Positions 33,979 to 44,333 of a stretch of 64,000 nt of DNA are shown here, in pieces. Position 1 is the stretch's first letter; the number at the start of each line of letters is the position of its first letter. Both the position numbers and the translations under genes were made by a program. Under the pieces are notes generated by a model. The model was not told where the DNA came from. It was given only the letters and a program-made list of their open reading frames with translations, and did not search any database. The stretch covers positions 48,075,175-48,139,174 of the forward strand of contig JAOANR010000003.1 in NCBI GenBank assembly GCA_030278955.1. Reading direction: 5' to 3'. This DNA is from Hygrophila difformis. Lineage: Eukaryota > Streptophyta > Magnoliopsida > Lamiales > Acanthaceae.

Positions 33979-34605
33979 TTTCTGTTATAACGTGTATAGA
34001 TTAGCTTATCTTGGTTTAGGTAGATCGCTCGAATGAGACGTTTCGTAAATTTCTAATTTCAAATTTTCGGGTTTGTTGTTTGGAAATCCAAACAAGATTT
34101 TTGGAATAAAGAGTGTTTTAATAAAACTTGATTTTCTCGTTGTTCCACATGAGGAAGTTTTCTAATTTGTACGAGGGTAGGAATGGCTAAGGTCGAGGAT
34201 TGTTATGATTAGGCGAACGCATAGATGAACGCGATCTAGAACTAAGGCAAGATCAGTCTCTAGTTATGGTTTCTAGTTCGATGTCATGCCTCAAGATTAT
34301 ATAGGTGTAACAAGAGATCTAAGTTAATTTCGCCAAGATTCTAAGTTCAAATTCGCAAAGATTCTAAGTTAAAATTCGCAAAGATTCTAAGTTCTCTAAA
34401 AGAGATGCAATATGCAAATGCGAGTGATGATTTCCCCCCAAAAATACTTCATGCACTATATATTTTTTTCCATGGGTTTTAAAATAGAAATTCATTTCCA
34501 TGGAAATAATGCTTTAAAACTTTAAATAATAGTCAAAATATTAATAGTAGTTTAAAAATAGTAATGGTTTAAAAATAATAGTTTAAAAATACTAGCTTAA
34601 AAATA

Positions 34606-34688
34606 TCCGGGCTCTGATACCACCTTTGGTATCAGATATTTTCTTTAAAATAGATAGCTTTAAAATATTCTGGGCTCTGATACCAACT
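34606..34688 (-). other. Duplicated primer-binding region of the gag-only element
   Basis: On the - strand TGGTATCAGAGCCC at the LTR border (34672-34685) is complementary to initiator tRNA-Met. A second copy of the same region lies about 60 bases further inside (34609-34624), where CTGATACCA and TGGTATCAG flank a 4-base loop and make a palindrome. Confidence 0.75.
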
Positions 34689-37158
34689 TGTAACACCCCG
34701 GTTTTTGGTCACCCAGGTCGGGATGTCACCGCCACACCTCCCTAGCAAGACACGGTTTCTCCGAGCTTGCTAAAGAGATGCAAGGCTAAGGTTTTTCAGA
34801 ATTTAAAACATTCAAACAGCCCATTTATATATATAATTTAAAAATAATGTCATTACAGTTGCAGCGGAAAATAATATTTACAGAAGTATAATGCAGCGGA
34901 ATTTAAATATAGCCAACACGGCCAGAATACGGGTTAAACAGGCCCGTTCATGCAATTTCTAGTCTAACGTATCCTTTACAAATAAAGCATTTCCCCAAAA
35001 TTCCCATGAATGCATATGATGATGCATATTCTTCGGCTCTGAAAGAAACAGGGGAAAAAAAACGGTTTTGGTCAGCACTACGTGCTGAGTAAGTTAACAC
35101 ATACAAGATTATGAGGTTTCAAAATCTTTATTTAAATTTAATGAAAACATGTGCATAATAATTCATGTAATGGCATAATTTAGAAATAGGGATTCCTAAG
35201 ATCATCATATAGCTTGCAACGTAATTAAATAAGTTGCCATAAATTTAAAAACACAAATTATCAAGGATTTAATTGGATTCCCTTATCGATGTCTCGTTTC
35301 GATTCCTTCACAGATCACCACCGCCAGGGCTCTTATGTCCACCAGCCTTACGCCTGGGCTCTTATGTCCACAGGTATCATGGTCAATGCAAATCTTTTAA
35401 TTAGAGTTAATCCGTCCGCTAGCCATACGATCAGTGTTTCGCTAGGGCTCTTACGTCAACCTAGACATACACTTGGGCTCTTATGTCCCAAGCCGCAGAG
35501 AACATTGACAGTATCTAGCTCAGTCATAACCCGCCATATTTTAATCTTCTCGTTTCGTGTATCTTATTTTCAAAGAATTTCTACTCGTTTCAACCTTAAA
35601 GGCTAATTTCACCGTTTCAACAAGATTTCAAGATTTGACTCGGTCAACCACAATTTACTTAAAAATTCATTAAAAATCGGGTTTTACTCTAAAAATTCTG
35701 AAATTTTACCACTGACTCAGAAACATCGAGATGAACAACTTTCGTGTTTTATCTTTTTCAATCCGAGATACCGAAACAGGTCAAAAACGTCAATTTTCGT
35801 CATATCATTAATCTGTCCGAATTTCATGTACAGCAGTTCAAGATTATCAAGATCTACCATAGCAAATCAACTCCAAACTTAATGAAATTTTATAGAGACC
35901 TTCTTAAGACATTTATCTACAACTTTCATGTTCGGCTAAAGATCTAAATCGGCCTATAACTAATGTCAAAAACGTGATCAAGATCGGACCTAAGTTCTGT
36001 CAAGAAGTTCAAGATCCAAGTTTCAGCAGTCCGGTTTCGGGTGGATTTCAAATATCAAAACGTCTCTAAAAATTCTGAAAATTTTACAGTAGATAGATCT
36101 AAGCCTTAGTAACGTTTTTCGTGTTTTAAGTTTTTCCGTTTGAAGACTTTTAAAGGTTCGGAAAAGTTCAACAAAATTGTTGCGCCGGTAAAAATCATAC
36201 GTTGACAGATTTTTGAAAGATTTGATTAAGCTTTTAGTTTTTGTGTTTTAGTTACTCCCAAAACCATGTAAGTATTAACTTACAGATTGTTGAGCGTCCG
36301 GGATCGTTGATTCGGAGGCGTGGTTTCCCGTCCTCCGTTTATCCTCTCCGTTTGTCGGGTTCTTCGCTCTCGATTCGAATCGGGGGTTTGGAATAGAAAA
36401 AGATCGAATTTAGGATTTGTTTTTTTGAATCACATATGGAAAAGAATGGGTCAAGGCTTACCACAGCGACGGGGGTCTCCAAATTTCGTCCAAGTCAGTT
36501 CCTCCTCTCGGTGTTGTGCCTCCGACGGCTCCGGGATTAGGGTTTCGACGTATAGAAAGATTTCGTAGGGGTTCGAATGTATTCGGAGCTCTTAGGAGGT
36601 CTTATTTATAGATATCTAAGACCTAGGGCATCCAAAATCTGACCCCAAGGGTCTTGGGTCGAGAGATGTTCAACCGAAAGTCGAAAAATCCGCGTTCGGG
36701 CGAGAGATTCACGCAACCACCAAATCTGTCATGTGGCGCGCTCTTGGCGCGGTAAACCCCTTGGAGCGCGCAGCGACCGCGCCGTCCTGGCCTGGACTTC
36801 GGTCTGGGCCGGGTCGTGCGATCCGTCGGGCGTTTCCCCCTCTCTTTCGGACTTCTATCCCTCTATGTTCCCGGATTCGGATTTCCGGGGTATCTTCGGG
36901 CTCCCATTTCCTATCTTAATTTTATTCGGACCTAAATTTATGTTCAGACTCGAGTTATTGAGTCTATCGGTGTCGGGTCCCCGTGTAACCATTTATTCGA
37001 TTAAATTATCTTCGGCTTCCCGGGTTCTCCGAATCTTGATTCCTTTTTAATTGAAATTCCATTTCTCATCTTCTATGATTCTTTATTCATTTATCATGTT
37101 TATTATATTTATTTATTTATTTTATTTATTTTATGTTGCAAATTTCTCGGGTATTACA
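34689..37158 (-). repeat. 5' LTR of the gag-only element
   Basis: 2470 bp, TGTAACACCCC...GGGTATTACA in + terms. The extra length relative to the other LTR is a small TTTATT-type expansion near 37120. Confidence 0.92.
36600..36612 (-). promoter_or_regulatory. TATA box of the gag-only element
   Basis: On the - strand of the 5' LTR the sequence reads ATCTATAAATAAGACC, a plant TATA box. The same site at 32030-32042 in the other LTR could drive transcription outwards into flanking DNA. Confidence 0.5.
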
Positions 37159-37163
37159 TATCA

Positions 37164-37815
37164 TTTATAGGTTACCGCATTTTAAATAGATAAGTCGACA
37201 CACTTTATTGGAATTTTCTTACCACAAAATCAAAGAAGTGGTTACCGCCGCGTGAAAGTGTAGGTTACCACAAATTTTCACTTTCCAATAAATACTTTTA
37301 TTTACCACATTTCAATTTTCATGGCTACCACACTTCTCAATGGAATGTTACCACATTGCATCTTAGTGTATTACCATACGTATACGTATTTAGTTACCAC
37401 ACACCGTTTGTCGTGTTTTTCAAACATACCGCAATCGTGTTTCCTCATTTAGTGCCCCCAATCTAAAAGACTCATCCATTACATCCTTTTTCCCATTGTA
37501 TTGATCAATTAATCCTACAAACCACAAATACTCAGTCATTGTATCATACTTCATCACTCAATGTAAGTTTGGTAGAACTAAACACCACATTACCATAATG
37601 TAAGAAAACAATGGTTACCACAATGTGCTTTATTAGTTACCACACATTATATTCGTTTGTTACCTCTTTACCATGTACTTAGTTACCTCGAATTATGTTA
37701 TACGGTTACCACACTGCAAAAACCACACGGAACATTAATGTACAACAATACATCGTTGTTGACGCATTACCACAAACTCTTCAAATGAGTTACCACATTA
37801 ATTTGATACAGCTTA
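37164..37815. repeat. TTACCACA-rich sequence, right part
   Basis: Continuation of 29290-30111 after the gag-only element. GGTTACCACA/GTTACCACAT variants recur until about 37800. The solo LTR at 37816 then interrupts it. Confidence 0.65.
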
Positions 37816-38139
37816 TGATAATGGCCAAAATTGACCATTATTTTCAATCTATTTCCGTGTCTAATACGGACATTTGATCGCATTCCGGTCTTATTTAAAT
37901 AAGAAAGCAGTTGAATTCAACAGATTTATGCAAGTTTGTATAAATAATAAGCTGGTATTGAAAAACACAAAAATATTGTTATTTTTATTAAATTCATATT
38001 AAAAAATCCAAAAACGTGATAAAAATATTAAAAATCATACACTTGATTAATTTTGGTTCGTTGTTATCTATTCGGTGGAACACGGGTCTATTAAATGGAT
38101 CACAAACCAAATAATCAAGTGGAAAAAATATTTATATAT

Positions 38140-38152
38140 ATATATATATATT
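38140..38152. repeat. (TA)n microsatellite inside the solo LTR
   Basis: A run of TA repeats between TTTATA and TTTTGT at 38132-38152. Confidence 0.6.
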
Positions 38153-38389
38153 TTGTATTTAGATGTATATATTTCTAATTTTTATGTTTATTTATTTTTA
38201 TCTTTGTTTTCTGCGATAATTAAGAAATAAATGGTCCACTAATCACTTTTAATTTCAATTAATTGCAGGTGATTTGATTTAAGTTTGGTCCAAGTGTTTG
38301 AGTCCAATTAATCCAATCCAGCAAGTTCATTAATCAAAGCCCAACACCATAGTCCAATACCACCACATTTGAGTCCAGCCCACACTTCA

Positions 38390-39010
38390 AGCCCAACAAA
38401 CCAAAAGCCCATCTTAACCTAACCCTAAACTCCAAACCCTAGCCAACCCTAATCCGGCGCCGCCATCGCCGCCGGCTGCCGCTCCGGCGATGCTCCGGCG
38501 GCTAGCCACCACCGCTTCCAGTTTCATCCTCCTTCACTCCCTCCATTTCCGGCCACGCCCTCCGACCAGTATTCCGACCACCAAGGCAGCCCCATCTTTC
38601 CCGCCGCCTCCGGCCACCATCTCGCCACCAAGTTTCCACCATCAACAACCCTAAAATTATCATCTCACCACCGCACTTCCACCACCACCATCGAACCTCC
38701 ATCCTTTAAATCCGCCATTACCGAGCATCTCCTCCGGCCAAGCCAACGGCCGCCGCCGCTCCCATCGCCCTCCGATCATCTTCACTTCAGCAGCCAGCAG
38801 CCCCACCTTCATCCAGCCTTCCCTCATCGCACCACCACCCTCAAGCACCTCTAACTTGTCGCCGCCCCTCCTCTTCAGCAGCTCCAACAGCCTTCATCCT
38901 CATCTCTCTCCGACGAAACTTCCTCCGCCGCATCTCCGACCATCCTCTTCTGCCCTCGCACCAGATCCGCACCATCCATCTCCGTTCTCCATCACCATCA
39001 AACTCCGATG
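38390..39010 (+). pseudogene. GC-rich gene-like block inside the LTR (captured 5' exon?)
   Basis: The block begins with AACCCTAAACTCC and AACCCTAGCC motifs typical of plant 5' leaders and continues with very C-rich sequence. A short frame at 38490-38654 reads MLRRLATTASSFILLHSLHF and is then proline-rich, like an organelle targeting sequence. It ends at a stop, and no long frame follows. It is absent from the two other LTRs of the family. A host gene start captured by the element is the simplest reading; coding value now is doubtful. Confidence 0.4.
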
Positions 39011-39189
39011 GCCGCTGCCTCTCCAATTTCAGAAAACCAAAAAGAATGAAGAAGACAAAGAAAACTGGAATCGAAAATGAAAAAGAAAGAAATGGAGGAA
39101 GAAAACACAGAAAAGAAACGAGAGAAGAAGAAATTGGGGAAAGAGAAAGAAATGAGAAAGAGAAAAGAAGGAGAGAGAGGAAAATTAAC

Positions 39190-39610
39190 CTTTGTCGCGG
39201 AAGGGCACTCCGCGACCAAGTGCTCCGCGACCAAAAAAATGCTCCGCACCCAAAAATTATTCCGAGACTGTGAGAGGAGAATCAAGGCACATAATTTTGT
39301 CGCGGAACATGGTTCCGCGACAAAGTGGATCGCGCCCAGATACAGCCTACCGCGACAAGGAGAGAGACAGAGACAGAATTAAAGAGCAGCCCCCTCCTCA
39401 CGTGACCACTCCACACTCTCCCAATTCAATTTCCCACATGTTAAAAGACTCGGGAGGTCCAGGGACCTCAGCTCCCGCAAGCATGGATTTTTGTCTTCTT
39501 CCTCCTGGACCTCAAGTCCCGCCCCCTCCTGGGCGCCATCTTGGAGCTAAAAAGTGTTTTGTCCCTAACCAATTTGTTCCGCGACAAAGCAGTTGTTTGG
39601 CGACCAGGTG
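39190..39610. repeat. GTCGCGGAA palindromes upstream of the LTR TATA box
   Basis: Several TTGTCGCGGAA...TTCCGCGACAA arms lie in the U3 part of the solo LTR, at 39193-39225, 39298-39322 and 39586-39596, some incomplete. Confidence 0.7.
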
Positions 39611-39624
39611 GGCCTTGAATGGGC

Positions 39625-39655
39625 CTAGGGCTTAATCATACTCTATAAATATAAC
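39625..39655 (+). promoter_or_regulatory. LTR promoter: GGCCTAGGG and TATA box
   Basis: AATGGGCCTAGGGCTTAATC is followed by CTCTATAAATATAACC (39641-39656). The same GGGCC...AGGG then TATA order occurs in the two other LTRs of the family (49340-49370 and 50205-50232). TGGGCC-type words are site II elements bound by TCP factors. Confidence 0.6.
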
Positions 39656-40424
39656 CTCCCACCCCCCTTGAACAGTAACCTAGCTACACTTTAGTTTAGT
39701 TTACTGTTTTGGAGGCACCACTGTGCTCTCCAAAATTAGTGTAGGTAGATGTAGTTTAATTTATTTTCATGCCATGTAGATGTAGATTTTAGCCTAGTTT
39801 TAATTTATGCTTTGTAATAAATAAGTGTAGCTAGTGTTCATTTTATTTTCCAGTTTTATATTTTGTATTTTTGGGTTGAAAACACTTAATCAATGGGTGT
39901 GTTTAACCCATTTTTGGTTTTTGGTAATATTGAGAAAATGATTCCCAAAAATATGTCATGTGTCTATCTCTTGGACTATTTTACTGTTTTGTTGCATTTT
40001 TGGTCACTTGACCATTTCTTTTTATGTTTTAGTTAGAATTAATAAATGTATAACCACTTGATGTCTATCTCTTGCTAGATCTATTAGTGTAGATTTCATT
40101 TAAATTTTAGTCTCTTAGTATAGTTTAATTTTATTTCTGTTTGGTGGATGTTTTACTGCTTCTTAGTGTTTTAGATTGTTTGTTTTATTTTATTTTTAGT
40201 TTAATAGGTCTAGAAAGTGGATGGCATTTTAGTGTTTGTGCATATTTATTTAAAAATTGCATTTCCTATATTGTATTGCATCACATTGTAACCCCACGGG
40301 TTGCAATGTAATTTTCCCGTTGTGATCCCACGGATCACAACGCACTCCCCTGTAATGCAATATTAGGCGTTATGCTGCCAAAATTTTTATAAAAATTTTT
40401 AAAACCCTTTGTCGCCATACAATC

Positions 40425-40925
40425 TTGTCGCGGAACCACGTTCCGCGACAAAACCCATGTTTAGCGACAAAGGACCAAATTCTTGCATTTTGTCTGCATG
40501 GCTTTTGTCGCGGAGCACCCTTGTCGCGGAACCACGTTCCGCGACAAAATCTTATTCCGAGACAGAAAATTATGCCTTGCCATTATTTTGAAATCCCTTG
40601 GTCGCGATGCAACCTTTGTCGCGGAACCACGTTCCGCGACAAAATCCTTGATTAGCGACCAAGGACCCAAATACTTGTAATTTTATTCTGGGAGGACTCT
40701 GTCGCGGAACCTTTGTCGCGGAACCACGTACCGCGACAAAATCCTTGTTCCGCGACCAGAAATTATGTCCTTACCAATTTTCAACCATTTTGTCGCTATA
40801 CCTCCTTGTCGCGGAACCATGTTCCGCGATAAAATTTTTGCTTAGCGACAAAATAAACCCTAATTTTCAAAAATCCCACTTCTCTTATTTCCCACCCTTT
40901 GTCGCGGAACCATGCTCCGCGACAC
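40425..40925. repeat. Six palindromes at regular 95-bp spacing
   Basis: Arms TTGTCGCGGAAC and GTTCCGCGACAA around a 3-base loop start at 40425, 40521, 40616, 40713, 40806 and 40899 (steps 96, 95, 97, 93, 93). The first three are perfect 12-bp stems; the later ones have one or two changes. Between them lie related TTAGCGACAA and GTCGCGATGC half-sites. Confidence 0.85.
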
Positions 40926-43683
40926 AAACTCTGCATCGCGACAAAGTAGCACCTTTTTGCCAAATTTTTATTCTCCATCTCACTCCACTAATTAATTGAA
41001 CCTTTATATTAATATTTTGAGGTTGAAATCCAATGATCTCAACCCATGATTAATTTGATATAAAGAACTTTGTTCAATTTCCCATTAAAAGATTTTTCTA
41101 CAAATGATTAAACTCTAATGATCTAAGTATATAACCCGGACTGTGATTAATTAATTAATTATGGAATGAGAGATTATTTAGACCATAAAGAGTAATTATG
41201 GATTCATTTCCATACCTTACATGAGAAACCAATGTCTCTCATGCAAGATGACCCAAAAATATTTTTCTTTTATTTATTTTGTCTTTTCCGTGATGTGTGA
41301 AACAACTAGTAAGGAATATATCAGATTAATGTTGGCGGGTACTCCCACACGGATAACTAGCTCGTGGTCTGTATATTAATTATTAGATGTTATTTTGCAT
41401 GGTCCGAATAGCGGTCGGTCGAAGCCTTGGCGGTTCGTCCATCCGGGATTATAATAGCTGCTCAGCTAACTCCTATCCGGATACAGTTTCTTTTTCTTTA
41501 TCTTAATTTCAAACCCGAATCTCGAACTGTGCCAACACTAGACGACATAGGTCAATGTTGTCTAGTAATTAAGACAGCAAAGGAACATGTAGGTTTTTCT
41601 CCGATTCACAGATAGTGAGGGTCTGAATGATAGCGACCACTGTCATTTAAGATTATTCTGCTGTCTAAAATCATCTCACCTTAATGATTAGGGAATTGGA
41701 CCACAGATAACTGCAATCCAATTAACCCTAATTATTTTGCCACCTTTTTAGCCACAATAAATTCTTCTCATCTCCGGCTATTTCATCTCTGTGTATCAAC
41801 TTCTGTCTAAACCCACCTTATATTTTGGGTTAATTTAATTTTACACTTCTTTATAAATTTATGCATGATATTATTATGTAGATATTGTGGTCAATATTAT
41901 TTTGGGATCCTTCCCTTGGACATAGAAATCTTGATTTAAATAAGATGTTTCATAATAAATTTCCAACAAAAATTCCTTTATAAAATCCGGATCTGAGTAA
42001 GGGATAAATTCGACAGTTATGACTAATTCATATCCGACTGGGGGTTGATTTTGGGAAATTAGAAGCAGAGTCAGCGATTAGGTCTCACCTAGACTGAAAG
42101 GATCTGTGTTTTAATTGAGAGTCTAGTACCGGATAGGGAATGATTTTCAGATTTATTATTTTCCAAAATTGCTGTTTGTTGGAAATCTTGTATTAAATAT
42201 TGCACTGCGTCAGATTCCACTTGGATTCCGATAAGGTGTGACAGATAATACTAGAGGAACAACATTCGGGCCTTGGTTATTTTCTAAGGTAGGGTTGAGT
42301 ATTCTCTCAACTGCTATCTTCTTCTGCCAAAGCCTATTTTTGAGTCCTGAGTGAGTGCATCCGGAACGAACTAATTTATTAGTTCGTTTCATTAGTTTGT
42401 ATCTCATAACCACCCGACGGGAAGTGAACACTGCGAGCGGTTCACCGAGATTAGGGAATTCTTGATCCACATCCGGTCATTCCGACTGGGGGCTTTCTTT
42501 TACTACCAGGGTCAGACTTTCAAAAACCTCCGAGTGATAGGATTTTAAATGCTTTCTTTATAGCTTTCTTTTAAATGCTTTCGTTAGAGGTCACTCGGTT
42601 GTATTGAGAGTTGTGTAACTGCTACTAGGACTGAGAGTTAAGGGATAGTTCAGGGCTTGATTAGAATCTTTGGGCGTGACATGGGGCAACGATAGCAGTA
42701 CTTGACACTTCAATAAATGATTTGTCAGGTGTTGCTTGTCCACCACAGATAAATGACACGCTCTGACGGGAGCAGTTGTGAGTCTGTGGTATCTTAGAAT
42801 TTGTCGCCTTAAGAGCATGTAAACTCTTACTGTAAGTACCTGTCTGTTAAAGGGAACATGGTATAGAGAGCATGAGAATTAGCTAACTGAACGAATTATC
42901 CCAAACAAAGATCTGTGTAATTAAAATGGAAGTTTAACTGTGTTTCATCTGAATCTTGTCCAATCTTTATTATTTTCTCTCTGTCCCTTCTGTCTTAATT
43001 TAAATCTGCTTTCTTAGAATAATCTTAATCGCTTTCTTAGAATAATTCTATTGCTTTCTTAGATTAAATTTAATTTGCTTTGTAGAATAATTTTATCTGC
43101 TTTATTTTATTGCTTTCATAGCTTAGATTACATTCTGTCAAGTAGTTGTTAGTCATATCACAAACTTGAATTGAGTAACCGAGTGGAAAATCTTAGTAAA
43201 CGGCGTGGGCCCTGCTTCCATCGCACATCCTCCAGTGAACGATCCGGTACTTACTATAAATACTGCAATTTTTGACTCCGTGCGCTTTCGGGGGCACAGT
43301 TTCTTAACACGAGTAAATAAAAACATGATTTTTCGGAAAATACTCATGTAGTGGGAATCTGCTGAAAGTTTCATGGCAGGGAATCTCATGACATGAAATC
43401 ATGAGAAGTATCATGGCACATATGCCGGGGACCCTCAGTGTGACAGGCTGAAGGTCAATTTATCCCGGTTGTATCATGAGATTTGTCAGAAGTTTCATGA
43501 CAGAGAGGATCACATCGCCATTCGAAATTAAAGCCCTTCGCATGAGTAATAAAAAGTAACAATCCTGATATATCCCTAAACCCATTCCATAAATCATAAC
43601 TCCTTCATTTAATAAATCCAAACCTGATATATTTTTATTGAAAAATACTCGTGTTAATGAAATTTGTCAAAAGTTTCAGCTTA

Positions 43684-44333
43684 CCATATGGCGTGGTAGC
43701 CGAGTCGGTAGCATTGACTTTTCCAATCGGACCTTGTTCGAGGGAACGGGAAAAGAAATTCACAGCCAAAGTTGCAGAGTTGCCGAGCAGAAAATTTGAA
43801 TAGGAGTTGCAGAAAGCCCAAGCTGGAAAATTGGGACTAAAGCTGCTAATTCAATTGGAAGAAGATTCCGGATTCAGTCTGATGGATTCGGAAATCAGCA
43901 ACTGAGCGGAAGCATAAATTTGACCTCTAGATGCAATGACAGGCCATCAATAGCACAAGGGGATCAAGAATCGGTTCCGGGATAATTTCTAGTATTTTCA
44001 GTATTTTCGGACCAAGTATGTAAAAATAATATAGGTGTGAGCAAGACTCAAATTTAAGGTGATTTCTTTTGAGCATTGTAATCACTTTGCTAATTATGCT
44101 TAGGGCTTTGGTCTATATATAGGACATCCCCTACCTTTGTATTCCATCTTTTGTTGAACATTTTCACTTGCCACTTTGCAAAGTTATCCAAAAGATCACT
44201 TCTACACTATTGCTCGGTTTTGGGCAAACTCCACCATTGGAATCCAAAATCTGTCCATGGGTTTTTATGAATCAATGCTTGTTCTTGTGGGAAGATGAGG
44301 ATGTGGTTTGAAGACATGTTTGCTGTAACACCC
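43684..44333. other. Older flank with tRNA-like boxes and a TATA-like site
   Basis: TAGCCGAGTCGG (43697-43708) fits the Pol III A box, and GTTCGAGGG (43736-43744) lies at B-box distance but has the last base altered. This could be a SINE head. Further on, GGTCTATATATAGGACATCCCC (44110-44130) is a Pol II TATA-like site followed by sequence resembling an LTR R region. No ORF is convincing. Confidence 0.3.

Larger units (their letters stand above)
30117..37158 (-). mobile_element. Young gag-only LTR retrotransposon (TR-GAG type)
   Basis: Two nearly identical LTRs (2462 and 2470 bp) enclose 2110 bases with a single gag gene on the - strand. An exact TSD TATCA flanks it (30112-30116 and 37159-37163). 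It has a tRNA-Met primer site at the right LTR and a purine tract at the left LTR. There is no protease, RT, RNase H or integrase and no room for them, so pol must come from a partner. By eye the LTRs differ by about ten substitutions and two indels, which makes it a recent insertion. Confidence 0.92.
37816..43678 (+). mobile_element. 5.86-kb solo LTR of the Athila-like family
   Basis: The ends are TGATAATGG...AGTTTCA, and the TSD GCTTA occurs at 37811-37815 and 43679-43683. It aligns in order with the 5' LTR at 49541-54029: the same first 150 bases, the same GGGCCTAGGG-TATA region, and the same 3' part (41,000-43,678 against 51,560-54,029). Three blocks have no counterpart there: a GC-rich gene-like insert (38390-39010), GTCGCGGAAC palindrome arrays, and a partial duplication of the LTR tail (43310-43373 and 43535-43678). 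No internal sequence remains, so it arose by LTR-LTR recombination. Confidence 0.85.

Noticed and set aside
38502..39026. Overlapping - strand frames rich in Gly/Arg/Glu
   Set aside because: Shadows of a C-rich + strand block; low complexity and no motif.
39046..39382. Lys/Glu-rich + strand frames in the solo LTR
   Set aside because: They come from an AAGAAA-type purine tract that also occurs, non-coding, in the sister LTRs at 48890 and 49740.
40425..40925. Regular palindromic repeats resembling a CRISPR array
   Set aside because: The locus is a plant LTR, the spacers are related to each other, no cas genes exist, and the 95-bp period fits a tandem duplication of an LTR segment.
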